From positions 1 through 57,026 of the forward strand of contig CAKZRW010000036.1 in the NCBI GenBank assembly GCA_937148845.1: a stretch of DNA of 57,026 bases. The letters are read 5' to 3'. Every line of letters begins with the position of its first letter. Within the stretch, counting starts at the first letter, position 1. Positions 16,892 through 25,907 of the stretch are shown here, piece after piece. A model generated the notes under the pieces. It was not told the DNA's origin, did not search any database, and saw only the letters and a program-made list of their open reading frames with translations. The DNA is from an uncultured Actinomycetes bacterium (GTDB taxonomy: Bacteria; Actinomycetota; Thermoleophilia; RBG-16-64-13). The position numbers and the translations under genes are program-made.

Positions 16892-17623
16892 CTAGCTGCC
16901 TGGAGGTAGATAGGCTCGCGTTATGACCTCCATCTGGGCCTCTCGGATCCGTGCGATGCCCAACGCAGCCAGGTCGAGCAACTGTTCAAGTAGGGCGCGA
17001 TCGAAAGGATGTTGTTCAGCAGTGACCTGTACCTCCACCAGCTTGCCGCTACCGGTCATGACCACATTCATGTCGATGGCGGCGGTAGAATCCTCCTCGT
17101 ATTCCAGGTCCACTACCGGCTTACCGTCCACCACGCCCACGCTGATGGCCGCCACTGAGTCGCTCAGAGGAAGCACCTTGAAGACCCGAGCGTCGACCGC
17201 TCGTTTGAGGGCCAGGTGCAAAGCCAAGTAGCCTCCGCTGACGGCCACACATCTCGTCCCTGCGTCGGCCTCGATGACGTCACAGTCGATGTAGAGGGTC
17301 CTTTCGCCCAGCGCAGCGAGATCCACCACCGCCCGCAGGCTGCGACCGATGAAGCGCTGGATCTCGACCGTTCTCCCTTCCTGCTTGCCCCGCACCGCCT
17401 CCCGGGGCGTCCGCTCGCGGGTCGAGCAGGGCAGCAACGAGTATTCAGCCGTCAACCAGCCTTCTCCGCTCCCTCGGCGCCAGGCCGGCACCCCGTTCAC
17501 GATCTGGCAGGTACACAGAACGCGGGTGTTGCCAAGCTCCATGAAGACGGAGCCATCCGCTGTGCTCACAAAGTCCGGAGTGATCTTGAGCGGTCTGATC
17601 TCGGTGGGACCGCGACCGCCCAT
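16892..17623 (-). CDS. rph: Ribonuclease PH
   Basis: A phosphorolytic 3'-5' exoribonuclease that trims tRNA 3' ends; relevant here because two of the three tRNA genes do not encode CCA. The 243-residue protein shows RPLKI, GNTRVLCTCQI, AEYSLLPCSTRER, EIQRFIGRSLRAVVDL, the GERTLYIDCDVIEADAGTR active-site region and DLEYEEDSTAAIDMNVVMTG. The longest frame starts at TTG 17641, overlapping murI by 4 bp. The ATG at 17623 matches the usual N-terminus better, so I used it. Confidence 0.95.
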   Translation of the reverse strand: MGGRGPTEIRPLKITPDFVSTADGSVFMELGNTRVLCTCQIVNGVPAWRRGSGEGWLTAEYSLLPCSTRERTPREAVRGKQEGRTVEIQRFIGRSLRAVVDLAALGERTLYIDCDVIEADAGTRCVAVSGGYLALHLALKRAVDARVFKVLPLSDSVAAISVGVVDGKPVVDLEYEEDSTAAIDMNVVMTGSGKLVEVQVTAEQHPFDRALLEQLLDLAALGIARIREAQMEVITRAYLPPGS

Positions 17624-17637
17624 TCGACCTGTTCCGC

Positions 17638-18453
17638 TCAAATCTGGACCACCTCCCTAATGGGAAGCTGCAAGAAGCGGGCCCCCACCTGCCGGAATTC
17701 CTCCGTGTTGCCTGTGGCAAAGAAGCGATAATCACCTTCGCGCGCAGGGTCGTTAGCGATCATCTTTCTGTCCAGTATCTCGCGCACCTCGCGCGCTGTC
17801 TCTTCGGCGGAGTTGATGAGAGTCACACCCGGTCCCAGCAACCGTCGCAGCATGGGCGTGATAAGCGGATAGTGCGTACAGCCCAGTATCACCGTGTCGA
17901 CCCCTGCCTGCCGCAGGGGAGCTACGTATTCCCGAGCCGCTTCCTCCACTTCCTCAGAGAAGACATCGCCCTCCTGAATCAGAGGGGCGAGCCGAGGGCA
18001 CGCCACTGGGAAAACCTCCAGTCCCGCATCCAGGGTGGTGAGGGCGTTCTGATAGGCGTTGGACCGCACCGTCGCCTCGGTGGCCAGGATGCCTATCCGA
18101 CGCACTCTGGTCACCTGCACAGCCGCCCGGGCCCCCGGCATCACCACCCCCACGATCGGAGTAGAGAAGGTGGCCTGGAGTTGGGGCAAAGCGGCCGCCG
18201 CCGCGGAATTGCAGGCCACCACTATCAGCTTGACCCCCATGGCGACCAAGCGCGAGGCGGCAGCAAAGGCCAGGGCTCTAACCTCCGACAGGGGCTTGGG
18301 CCCGTAGGGGAAATTGCCGGTATCACCCAGGTAGACGAAGTCTTCACCGGGTAGATTGACTAGACACTCATGAAGAACCGTAAGGCCACCGACACCCGAG
18401 TCGAAGACGCCGATGGCTCTTCGGTCCGGGCTCTGCTGGTTGTGGGCATCCAT
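17638..18453 (-). CDS. murI: Glutamate racemase
   Basis: Makes D-glutamate for peptidoglycan. Its 271 residues include GVFDSGVGGLTVL (D18), the first catalytic cysteine C81 (VVACNSAAAAALP) and the second C192 (LGCTHYPLI), with GDTGNFPYG between. It is first in a murI-rph-rdgB-zincin unit whose order is conserved in Actinomycetota. An extended -10 (TGCTAGAAT) ends 9 bases before the ATG, so the mRNA is close to leaderless. Confidence 0.96.
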   Translation of the reverse strand: MDAHNQQSPDRRAIGVFDSGVGGLTVLHECLVNLPGEDFVYLGDTGNFPYGPKPLSEVRALAFAAASRLVAMGVKLIVVACNSAAAAALPQLQATFSTPIVGVVMPGARAAVQVTRVRRIGILATEATVRSNAYQNALTTLDAGLEVFPVACPRLAPLIQEGDVFSEEVEEAAREYVAPLRQAGVDTVILGCTHYPLITPMLRRLLGPGVTLINSAEETAREVREILDRKMIANDPAREGDYRFFATGNTEEFRQVGARFLQLPIREVVQI

Positions 18454-18462
18454 AACGAGGCG

Positions 18463-18471
18463 ATTCTAGCA
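18463..18471 (-). promoter_or_regulatory. Extended -10 promoter of murI
   Basis: TGC followed by TAGAAT on the minus strand. It predicts a start 3-4 bases before the murI ATG and has no recognisable -35. Confidence 0.6.
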
Positions 18472-18531
18472 GAACCGGCCCCCCATTCCGCCCGCCCCTG
18501 ATTCCAGGAGGACGGAGTGAGAAGCCTGAAA

Positions 18532-18873
18532 TCACCTGCTGTCGACCCGCCGGCAGATATAGCTCGGCACGATGGTATTCAGCCTGGTGACCAGCCCCCG
18601 TTCCCGCAGCCGCTGCAATGCCTGCCGCACTTCTCCTGGAGTCAGAGACAAGCGAGCGTCGATCTGGCGAACAGTCAGGCCCGACCCTTCCTGGCGCAGA
18701 ACGTCGAACACCACGGCCTCCGACCCTTCGAGGAGGGAACCGACGGCCACCTCTCCCGTTTCGGAGGAGACCCCCGCACCGTGCGCTGACGAAATCCTGC
18801 GACGTTCAGCTCCACCGCCCGCAGGTCCACTTTCGGCCGAAGTCCGCGGCCCCCCGGCTGACATTTGCTCCAT
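18532..18873 (-). CDS. Small winged-helix-like protein, unassigned
   Basis: A 113-residue protein. The first 50 residues are low-complexity (Gly, Ala, Ser, Arg). The rest reads as a winged helix: VVFDVLRQEGSGLTVRQIDA, then RLSLTPGEVRQALQRLRER, then GLVTRLNTIVPSYICR, a helix, recognition helix and wing as in small transcription regulators. It lies between murI and the MFS gene on the same strand. An alternative ATG three codons in follows a GGAG. Family and targets are unknown. Confidence 0.6.
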   Translation of the reverse strand: MEQMSAGGPRTSAESGPAGGGAERRRISSAHGAGVSSETGEVAVGSLLEGSEAVVFDVLRQEGSGLTVRQIDARLSLTPGEVRQALQRLRERGLVTRLNTIVPSYICRRVDSR

Positions 18874-18962
18874 AACGCCCCGCCCAAATAGTGGTCTACC
18901 TTGACGATAACCTAGGGATGATGAACTGCTTCATACGCCGTATACCCCAGACGCTGGGCGTG

Positions 18963-20183
18963 TCAAACGCTCGTCACCTCGTCCTTGCCGAAACGACGGA
19001 AGAAGTACAGCGAGACGACGATCATGAGGGCCGACACCAGCCATATGACGGCATACTTGTCATTTCCCCCCATGAACTTCCCGGCCACGTCGATGGCTCC
19101 CCCTGCCAGGACCGGCGCGGCCACATTCGCCATGCCCCTCATCATGGAGAACATCCCGGTGAACTGACCGATGTGCTCTTTCGGCATCAGTTTCATCAAT
19201 ATGGCGTAGGGAAGGGTGAGCACGATGGAGCCACCGAGTCCGAACACTGGCAAGAAGGCGAACGCCCAGGCGATGTCGCGCAAGAAGAACCCCAGCACAC
19301 AGCCGCAGAAGAACACCGCCAGTCCCACTCGCATGACCTTGAACCGCCCGTAACGGTCCGCCAGATAGCCGCTCACGATACCGGCCACCATGTAGGTGAC
19401 GCCAACCAGCCCCAAGAGCAGAGCCCCCACCTGGTAGGTCGCCCGCAGAGTGTAGTAGAAGTAAAGCATGATGAACCCCCGGAGGCCAGCCAGAGTCGAC
19501 TCCCAAAGAAAAGTCGCCACCATGAAACGCTGGATCTCCTTGTGCTCACGGGTAGATGACCAAATGGCGTACAGCTCCCCCCACAGACCTCCGCGGGGCG
19601 CTCTATAGACCCGACCCGGCTCGGGCTCGTCGATCCGCCTTACCGTCAGATAGGTGAGCACCATGATAAGCATACCAGTCACGATAAAGGGAGAAGGTTC
19701 CCACCGGTAGAAGAGAAAGCCGGCGACCACCATGCCCAAGAACATGCCGCCGCCCCTCATGAAGGACTGGTAGCCCTGGACCCTGCCCGCCACACTAGCT
19801 GGAGTCACGTCCGCGATCAAGGACTGATAGGGCGAGGTGTAGAAGTGATAGGCAGCAAAGAAGACGAAGGTCGAGATAGCGATGGGCACATAGCCCGGCT
19901 GAAACGGGGCTAGAAGCAGAGAAGCCGCCATGAAGGGGGCGGCAAAGATCATGAACGGTTCCCGGCGTCCCCAACGCCGAGTCCAGATACGGTCGCTGAG
20001 AACGCCGACCCAGAGCGGGATAAGCACCGAGAAGATGCCCTCTCCGCCGATAGCAAAACCGATCAGGGTGGCAGATTTGGTGTAGCGGTCAAGGATGACC
20101 GGAAGATAGGTGGTCACCAGGGAGAGGGCGGTGGCAAAACCCAGGGTCGGAAGCGTGAGCACTAGCACGGTGCGTGTGCTCAT
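18963..20183 (-). CDS. Major facilitator superfamily transporter
   Basis: A polytopic membrane protein of about 406 residues with some 12 hydrophobic segments. It has the MFS loop-2/3 motif as GVLSDRIWTRRWGRREPFMIF and a second-half copy GYLADRYGRFKVM. The RRWGRREPF loop resembles sugar/cation symporters (SLC45- and GPH-like), but the substrate cannot be read. The longest frame begins at TTG 20231, almost at the predicted transcript start. The ATG at 20183 or a GTG at 20201 with GGGGGTAGG before it is more likely. It appears monocistronic. Confidence 0.8.
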   Translation of the reverse strand: MSTRTVLVLTLPTLGFATALSLVTTYLPVILDRYTKSATLIGFAIGGEGIFSVLIPLWVGVLSDRIWTRRWGRREPFMIFAAPFMAASLLLAPFQPGYVPIAISTFVFFAAYHFYTSPYQSLIADVTPASVAGRVQGYQSFMRGGGMFLGMVVAGFLFYRWEPSPFIVTGMLIMVLTYLTVRRIDEPEPGRVYRAPRGGLWGELYAIWSSTREHKEIQRFMVATFLWESTLAGLRGFIMLYFYYTLRATYQVGALLLGLVGVTYMVAGIVSGYLADRYGRFKVMRVGLAVFFCGCVLGFFLRDIAWAFAFLPVFGLGGSIVLTLPYAILMKLMPKEHIGQFTGMFSMMRGMANVAAPVLAGGAIDVAGKFMGGNDKYAVIWLVSALMIVVSLYFFRRFGKDEVTSV

Positions 20184-20240
20184 CTTTTGACCGACCACCA
20201 CGCGACCTACCCCCTGCCCTTGCTTGCCCAAACTCAGCGG

Positions 20241-20249
20241 ATTCTACCA
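20241..20249 (-). promoter_or_regulatory. Extended -10 promoter of the MFS gene
   Basis: TGG followed by TAGAAT on the minus strand, predicting a start near 20234. No -35 was identified. Confidence 0.5.
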
Positions 20250-20301
20250 AAGGAAAGCCTGCCCGCGACACTGGGCCGACAGTGGCAGGGCGCGAAGAAG
20301 A

Positions 20302-20336
20302 GGCGAGGCGGGGCGCTGGAGCCGCCCCGCCTCGCC
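20302..20336 (-). terminator. Strong hairpin terminator after sodB
   Basis: A perfect 13-bp stem, GGCGAGGCGGGGC (20302-20314) with GCCCCGCCTCGCC (20324-20336), and a 9-base loop. On the minus strand it is followed by CTCTTCTTC. It lies 47 bp after the sodB stop. Confidence 0.75.
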
Positions 20337-20382
20337 CGCTCTTTCCCTCAGCAGACAGTCGCCGCCTCATCGGCGGTCGCGC

Positions 20383-20970
20383 CTACTTCGCCGCCTGGTA
20401 GTTGGCAGCTACGAAGTCCCAGTTCACGAGATGCTCGAGGAAAGCCTCCACATATTTCGGACGCTGGTTACGGTAATCGATGTAATAGGCATGCTCCCAC
20501 ACGTCCACTGTCAGCAACGCTATCTGGCCGTGTTTCATGGGCAGGTCGGCGTTACTCGTCTTGGTGACTCTGAGCGTCCCACCCTCCAGCACCAGCCAGG
20601 CCCACCCGGAGCCGAACTGGGTGACCGCCGCTTGGGTGAACTGCTTCTTGAACTCCGCCACGGAACCGAAAGCAGCCTCTAGGGCCGCCCCTAGCTCGCC
20701 AGCAGGCTCTCCTCCGCCACCAGGCTTCATGCACTTCCAATAGAAGGTATGGTTCCAAACCTGGGCAGCGTTGTTGAAGACACCACCTTCAGAAACCATG
20801 ATGATGTCTTCCACCGAACGATCCGCCAGCTCCGTACCCTCGATCAGGCTGTTGAGATTAGTGACGTAGGCATTGTGGTGCTTACCGTGATGGTACTCGA
20901 GCGTCTCCGCGCTCAGATAAGGGGCCAAGGCATCTTTGCCGTAGGGCAGGTCTGGTAGCGAAAAAGCCAT
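20383..20970 (-). CDS. sodB: Superoxide dismutase, Fe-type
   Basis: Dismutates superoxide in the cytosol; no signal peptide. The 195-residue protein has metal ligands H27 (EYHHGKHH), H74 (VWNHTFYW), D156 and H160 (DVWEHAYYIDY). Q70 in FNNAAQVWNHTFYW is the active-site glutamine position typical of iron enzymes; manganese enzymes usually place it near residue 146 (here H147). AGGAGAG lies 4 bases before the ATG. It is monocistronic, closed by a strong hairpin, and shows at least transient exposure to oxygen. Confidence 0.95.
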   Translation of the reverse strand: MAFSLPDLPYGKDALAPYLSAETLEYHHGKHHNAYVTNLNSLIEGTELADRSVEDIIMVSEGGVFNNAAQVWNHTFYWKCMKPGGGGEPAGELGAALEAAFGSVAEFKKQFTQAAVTQFGSGWAWLVLEGGTLRVTKTSNADLPMKHGQIALLTVDVWEHAYYIDYRNQRPKYVEAFLEHLVNWDFVAANYQAAK

Positions 20971-21062
20971 GCTGCTCTCCTTCTCACCTCGTTGACTGAG
21001 TCTACTCGTCTATCCCCTCCTACCCTGCATCACCAGCGTCAAAACCAGGTCAGGGCCATGCC

Positions 21063-22397
21063 TCACCGGCTGCCTAATCTATCCCTGACAAAGTCCCGGA
21101 TGACGTCTGAGAGCCGTGGCTCCCCTTGTTCCGCCATTTCGTAACGCACCTGGACGAGCGGCTTGTCGACCTTGATCAGGTCACCCATGGAAAAGGGGGT
21201 CGCACTGACCACGAGGTCTGCCGGCACGGCGTTGACCGTAGACTCCAGGTCGCGTAGCTGCTCTTCGTAGTAGCCCACAGCGGGAAGGATCGGGCCCAGG
21301 TGCGGGTAGGCGGCATAGACGTCCGCCAAGCGCCCGCGGGCGTAGGGTCGGGGGTCGACTATCTCCGCCGCTCCAAACTGCTGGGCCGCTTGCACTCCCG
21401 CTCCCGTGGCCATTCCTCCGTGCGTGAGGGTGGGACCATCCTCCACCACCAGGACTCGCCTGCCCTTTATCAGGTCGCTGTCGACAGCGGTGATCACCGA
21501 GTCAGCTTTCACCACCAGAGCCCTTCCGTTGACAGCCTTCACGTTCGCTATCACCCGCTCTACGTTATCCGGCGGGGCGCTTCCTACCTTGTTGATGACG
21601 ATCACATCGGCCCGCCGCAGGTTCACCTCTCCCGGGTGGTAGGTCAGCTCGTGTCCGGGGCGGAACGGATCTACCACGACCACTTCCAAATCGGCGGCAA
21701 GGAAGGAGAAGTCGTTGTTCCCCCCATCCCAGATGATCAGAGCCGCCTCTTCTTGGGCCTGGGCGACGATCAGCTGATAGTCCACACCGGCCCACACAGT
21801 GAGACCACGGCGAACATGGGGTTCGTAGTCTTCGCGCTCCTCGACCGTGGCCCCGTAGCGGTCCAAGTCCTGGAGGCTGGCGAAACGCTGGACTCTCTGA
21901 GCGGCCAGATCCCCATAGGGCATCGGGTGCCTGATGATGGCAGGGCGCACGCCTTCCGCAAGGAGTACATCGGCTATAAAACGCGAGGTAGGGCTCTTTC
22001 CGGCCCCGGTGCGCACAGCTAAGACCGAGATGACTGGTACTTCACAGCGTATGGTGGTGGACCTGGGACCCAAGAGAACGAAGTCCGCTCCCGCTGCCAA
22101 TGTCCGCGAAGCCTGGTGCATCACGTGTTCGTGAGAGACATCGCTGTAGGCGAACACCACCTCCTCTACCTGGTGCTGTTCTAATAGCCTTTCCAGCTCG
22201 GTTTCGGGGAGGATGGGAATGCCCTCCGGGTAAAGAGGGCCTGCCAACAGGGGAGGATAGGTACGGTTGTCGATCCCCGGGATCTGCGTCGCAGTGAAGG
22301 CCACCACCTGGTAGCGGGGGTCATCGCGGAAGACCACATTGAAATTGTGGAAGTCGCGCCCAGCAGCGCCCATGATCACGACCCTTGTCGGCTTCAC
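21063..22397 (-). CDS. Cyclic 2,3-diphosphoglycerate synthetase homologue (COG2403-like GTPase family)
   Basis: A 444-residue P-loop protein of the family that includes archaeal cyclic 2,3-diphosphoglycerate synthetase, which cyclises 2,3-DPG with ATP. Visible blocks are MGAAGRDFHNFNVVFRDDP, GIDNRTYPPLLAGPLYPEGI, AYSDVSHEHVMHQASRTL, the P-loop RTGAGKSPTSRFIADVL, WDGGNNDFSF and a KVG-type segment VIVINKVGSAPPDNVE. Bacterial members are uncharacterised and often called GTPases, so the activity is an inference from family. I chose the GTG at 22397 with AAGGGGG before it. It sits between rnpB and sodB on the same strand, with no obvious functional partner; a 2-phosphoglycerate kinase is not in the window. 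Confidence 0.75.
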   Translation of the reverse strand: MKPTRVVIMGAAGRDFHNFNVVFRDDPRYQVVAFTATQIPGIDNRTYPPLLAGPLYPEGIPILPETELERLLEQHQVEEVVFAYSDVSHEHVMHQASRTLAAGADFVLLGPRSTTIRCEVPVISVLAVRTGAGKSPTSRFIADVLLAEGVRPAIIRHPMPYGDLAAQRVQRFASLQDLDRYGATVEEREDYEPHVRRGLTVWAGVDYQLIVAQAQEEAALIIWDGGNNDFSFLAADLEVVVVDPFRPGHELTYHPGEVNLRRADVIVINKVGSAPPDNVERVIANVKAVNGRALVVKADSVITAVDSDLIKGRRVLVVEDGPTLTHGGMATGAGVQAAQQFGAAEIVDPRPYARGRLADVYAAYPHLGPILPAVGYYEEQLRDLESTVNAVPADLVVSATPFSMGDLIKVDKPLVQVRYEMAEQGEPRLSDVIRDFVRDRLGSR

Positions 22398-22460
22398 CGC
22401 GAACCCCCTTGTGCTCGGCACCCGTCGCGCTTCTACCACCGTACGTCATTGTAGATGGCA

Positions 22461-22488
22461 AAGGCTCCTCCCGGAAGGAAGGAGCCTT
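22461..22488 (-). terminator. Hairpin terminator after the RNase P RNA gene
   Basis: A 9-bp stem, AAGGCTCCT (22461-22469) with AGGAGCCTT (22480-22488), and a 10-base loop, placed directly after the RNA's 3' end. The downstream T-run is short (TTT). Confidence 0.6.
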
Positions 22489-22491
22489 GCT

Positions 22492-22842
22492 GTAGCAGCC
22501 CTGTAAGCCGGATTCTGTCGAGGGTAGTCATCTATCTATGGCCGACCGTTGCCGGCCGGCTCTTGCGGCCAACCCGGGGGCTCGGGCGAGCAACCCTCAA
22601 GCGCCCCCATATTCGGCCTTGCACCGGGTGGGGCTTGCCTGGCCGCCGTGTCACCACGACGCCGGTGCGCTCTTACCGCACCTTTTCACCTTTGCAACCG
22701 GAAATACCGGCGTGCCGTGTGTTTTCTGTGGCGCTTTCCCTAGGGTTTCCCCCGCTGGACGTTATCCAGCACCCTGCTCTATGGTGTCCGGACTTTCCTC
22801 GTGAGCTCCTCGAAGGGAGCCCCCGCGACTACCCGGGCTGCA
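22492..22842 (-). ncRNA. rnpB: RNase P RNA (bacterial type A)
   Basis: The catalytic RNA that removes tRNA 5' leaders. On the minus strand the 5' part carries the universal GAGGAAAGTCCGGACACCA and the 3' part carries GACAGAATCCGGCTTACAG, both hallmark conserved regions. The terminal helix P1 pairs GCAGCCC (22841-22835) with GGGCTGC (22501-22495). Length is about 350 nt. The exact ends are set from P1 and from the TATACT box, whose predicted start falls at about 22841. Open frames over this region are coincidental. Confidence 0.96.
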
Positions 22843-22847
22843 CCAGA

Positions 22848-22853
22848 AGTATA
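22848..22853 (-). promoter_or_regulatory. -10 box (TATACT) of rnpB
   Basis: TATACT on the minus strand, spaced to start transcription at the first base of P1. No -35 is recognisable in the GC-rich upstream sequence. Confidence 0.6.
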
Positions 22854-22894
22854 CAGCCCGCCCGCAGCCCGCGCGCAGACGCGTCCCGCAGACC

Positions 22895-23890
22895 TCAAAC
22901 CGGGATAGGGAAGGACTTGGCGAAGTGACAAGCCACCTGGTGTCCTTTAGCTACCTCGCGCAGAGGCGGCTCTTCTTCACTACACAGGGGGAACTGGGCT
23001 ATCGGACATCTGGTGTGGAAGCGACACCCACTCGGAGGCTTGATGGGACTGGGCACGTCGCCACGGAGGATGATGCGGTTACGCTGACGCTGCTTCTCGG
23101 GGTCGGGCACGGGAGCCGCCGAGAGCAGAGCCTGGGTGTAAGGGTGATGCGGGTCGTTGTACACCTGACGCCAGCCCCCCAGCTCCACCACTTTCCCCAG
23201 GTACATGACCGCCACTCGATCGCAGATATGGCGGATGACAGCCAGATCGTGGGCGATGAACAGGTAGGTCAAACCGAACTCATCCTGGAGCTCCTCGAGG
23301 AGATTGATGATCTGCGCCTGGATAGAAACGTCCAACGCCGACACCGGCTCGTCGCAGATGATCATCTTGGGTCGGAGCATGAGCGCCCGCGCGATACCCA
23401 CCCGCTGCCGCTGTCCCCCGGAGAACTCATGCGGGTAGCGGTGGATATGTTCGGGGTTCAATCCCACGACCTCCAGCATCTCCTTGCAGCGCTGCTCCCG
23501 CTCTCGACGGGTGCCGAGGTTGTGGATGACCAGCGGCTCCGCCATGATCTCGCCGAACGTCATCCGAGGGTTGAGCGAGGCGTAGGGGTCCTGGAAAATG
23601 AACTGCACGTCGCGCCGGAAGGCCTTCAGCCGTCTGCCCCGAAGCTTACGCACATCGGTGCCGTCGAAATGGATGGAACCAGCGGTCGGTTCCAGCAGGC
23701 GGATGATGCAGCGCCCTGTCGTGGATTTGCCGCAGCCGGACTCCCCCACCAGACCAAGCGTTTCTCCCTGCTCCACCGAGAAGCTGACGTCGTCGACGGC
23801 CTTGACGGTCTCCCCCAGACGGGAGAGGATGACGCCCTTGCTGACCGGGAAGTGCTTGGTCAGCCCCTTGACCTCAAGCAAGGGGCTCAT
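22895..23890 (-). CDS. oppF: Oligopeptide/dipeptide ABC transporter ATP-binding protein (OppF/DppF type)
   Basis: One of two ATPases powering the importer. The 331 residues have Walker [11 protein letters not shown]-loop [11 protein letters not shown], signature SGGQRQR and Walker [13 protein letters not shown]. The Opp/Dpp-specific C-terminal Cys-rich segment ([15 protein letters not shown]...ACHF) is present; in some homologues such a region binds an iron-sulfur cluster, which is not established here. It overlaps oppD by 4 bp and is last in the operon. Confidence 0.93.
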   Translation of the reverse strand: MSPLLEVKGLTKHFPVSKGVILSRLGETVKAVDDVSFSVEQGETLGLVGESGCGKSTTGRCIIRLLEPTAGSIHFDGTDVRKLRGRRLKAFRRDVQFIFQDPYASLNPRMTFGEIMAEPLVIHNLGTRREREQRCKEMLEVVGLNPEHIHRYPHEFSGGQRQRVGIARALMLRPKMIICDEPVSALDVSIQAQIINLLEELQDEFGLTYLFIAHDLAVIRHICDRVAVMYLGKVVELGGWRQVYNDPHHPYTQALLSAAPVPDPEKQRQRNRIILRGDVPSPIKPPSGCRFHTRCPIAQFPLCSEEEPPLREVAKGHQVACHFAKSFPIPV

Positions 23891-24927
23891 CTCGTCACCC
23901 CACTGACACGGCTGCCCACGTGGCAGGCCCGTTCATACAAGAGCTCTACGAAGGCGGGGTCGGAAGCGAAATGACAGGCCGAGGAATGCCCGGGAGTGAT
24001 CTCGACCAAAGAGGGCTGCCGCGACCTGCACACGGTCTGGGCGAACTCACACCGCGGGTGGAAGGGACAGCCAGCTGGAAGATGGATCAGGCTAGGAGGC
24101 AACCCCTTTATGGGGCAGAGCGCGCCTTTCTCATCCACGTCATGGCGTGGCAGACTCTCCAACAACCCCAGCGTGTAGGGATGCAGGGGGTGGTAGAAAA
24201 CATCGTCGGCAGTGCCGAACTCTACCGCTTTCCCTGCGTACATAACCAGGATGTGGTCCGCCATATCGGCCACGATGCCCAGGTCGTGGGTAATCATGAT
24301 GATGGCCGACTCACTCTGCTCTTGGATCTCCTGCATCAGGTCCAGGATCTGAGCCTGGATGGTCACGTCGAGAGCCGTAGTGGGCTCGTCAGCGATAAGA
24401 ACATCCGGACCGCAGGCCAGGGCCATGGCGATCATAGCCCTTTGCCGCATCCCCCCTGAGAATTCATGAGGATACTGCCGTGCCCGCTGTTCCGGTTGCG
24501 GGATGCCGACCTGGCGCAGGAGCTCCACGGCGGCAGTCCAGGCCTCGCTCTTGGTCATGTTTTTGTGGATGCGGAGAGGCTCCGCTATCTGCTTGCCTAT
24601 GCGGTAGACGGGATTGAGCGACGTCATGGGGTCTTGGAAGATCATGGCGATGCGGTTTCCCCGGAGCGCCCTCTGGTCACGTTCGGACAAGGCCAAGATG
24701 CTTTCTCCCTTGAAACGGATGTCTCCGCTCACCACCTTGCCCGGAGGTTCGGGGACCAGGCGCATGATGGAAAGCGCGGTCACCGACTTGCCCGACCCGG
24801 ACTCTCCTACCACCCCCAGGGTCTGCCCAGCCTCCAGGGTGAAGGTAACCCCGTCCACCGCTTTGACGATACCGTCGCGGGTGAAGAAGTGCATATGCAG
24901 GTCGTCTACTTCAAGCAGCGGGGGCAA
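23887..24927 (-). CDS. oppD: Oligopeptide/dipeptide ABC transporter ATP-binding protein (OppD/DppD type)
   Basis: The second ATPase of the importer, 346 residues. It has Walker [11 protein letters not shown]-loop [15 protein letters not shown], signature SGGMRQR, Walker [13 protein letters not shown] and H-loop MITHDLG. Its C-terminal tail has [14 protein letters not shown]. It lies 2 bp after oppC. Confidence 0.93.
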   Translation of the reverse strand: MPPLLEVDDLHMHFFTRDGIVKAVDGVTFTLEAGQTLGVVGESGSGKSVTALSIMRLVPEPPGKVVSGDIRFKGESILALSERDQRALRGNRIAMIFQDPMTSLNPVYRIGKQIAEPLRIHKNMTKSEAWTAAVELLRQVGIPQPEQRARQYPHEFSGGMRQRAMIAMALACGPDVLIADEPTTALDVTIQAQILDLMQEIQEQSESAIIMITHDLGIVADMADHILVMYAGKAVEFGTADDVFYHPLHPYTLGLLESLPRHDVDEKGALCPIKGLPPSLIHLPAGCPFHPRCEFAQTVCRSRQPSLVEITPGHSSACHFASDPAFVELLYERACHVGSRVSGVTR

Positions 24928-24929
24928 GA

Positions 24930-25907
24930 CTACTCCTTCAACTTCACATCCAACGCGTCTCGCAAACCGTCACCGAGCAACACAAAGCCGAGTACGGTCG
25001 TCAGTATGGCCAGACCCGGATAGAACATGAGCCAGGGTGCAGTAAAGATGTAGGCCCGCGCCTCTGAAAGCATCAGTCCCCAGGAAGGATCGGGCGGTTG
25101 CACCCCCATGCCCAGGAAGCTGAGAGCCGCTTCGGTGAGTATGGCACCCCCGATACTCATGGTGGCGTACACGATTATGGGCGAGATGGCATTCGGCATG
25201 ATGTGCCGGCCCAGAATACGCAGAGTCGAGGCCCCCATCGCCCGCGCGGCATCCACGTACTCGTTCTTCTTGATGCTGAGGATCGAACTTCGGAACACCC
25301 TGGCGATACTCGGCCAACCCAAAATACCAATAGCTATGAATACGTTCTGAAACCCCTTGCCGAGCACGGCGATGAGAGCGACCGCAAACAGGATATACGG
25401 AAAGGCAAAGAACACGTCCGCCGTGCGCATGATGAGACTGTCCCAAATACCACCGTAGTAGGCGGCTATGGCGCCCATGAAGAGTCCGATGACCACCATG
25501 ATGAACACCGCCACCACTCCCACAAGCAGCGACACCCGCGCTCCGTAGACCACGCGCGAGGCGATGTCTCGGCCCAGTTTGTCAGTGCCAAAGGGATGCT
25601 CGGCCGACGGAGGCTGCAGGCTGAGCTCGGCCACGCGACTGGTATCGATGTAGGTGGGATCGCCGAGATACCGAGGAGCCCACAGATCAGCAGTCACCGC
25701 CACCAAGATAATGATGACGATCCACACCAAGCCGGCCATGGCCAGCTTGTTTCTCCGCAGACGACGAATAGCGTCCGCGCGCAGGGTCCGGCCCTTCCCA
25801 ACGAAGACCTCGCCCGCCTCGACCGCGCCCAGGCCGGCGACCGCGGTCGACTCGTCGATTTCCACTTGTCCTTTCCGTCTTCTCAGCATGAGTCGCCTAA
25901 GCCTCAT
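24930..25907 (-). CDS. oppC: Oligopeptide/dipeptide ABC transporter permease (OppC/DppC type)
   Basis: A membrane subunit of about 325 residues. It has a cytosolic N-terminus, one TM segment (LAMAGLVWIVIIILVAVTA), a periplasmic-type loop with HPFGTDKLGRDIASRVVYGARVS, and five further TM segments. The EAA loop is EYVDAARAMGASTLRILGRHIMPN. The ATG at 25907 overlaps the oppB stop by 11 bp. ATG at 25889, after a TAGGCG, is an alternative. Confidence 0.92.
   Translation of the reverse strand: MRLRRLMLRRRKGQVEIDESTAVAGLGAVEAGEVFVGKGRTLRADAIRRLRRNKLAMAGLVWIVIIILVAVTADLWAPRYLGDPTYIDTSRVAELSLQPPSAEHPFGTDKLGRDIASRVVYGARVSLLVGVVAVFIMVVIGLFMGAIAAYYGGIWDSLIMRTADVFFAFPYILFAVALIAVLGKGFQNVFIAIGILGWPSIARVFRSSILSIKKNEYVDAARAMGASTLRILGRHIMPNAISPIIVYATMSIGGAILTEAALSFLGMGVQPPDPSWGLMLSEARAYIFTAPWLMFYPGLAILTTVLGFVLLGDGLRDALDVKLKE

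Noticed and set aside
22455-22928. Open frames over 22.5-22.9 kb on the plus strand
   Set aside because: The region is the RNase P RNA gene on the minus strand, with both conserved ends and a pairing terminal helix.
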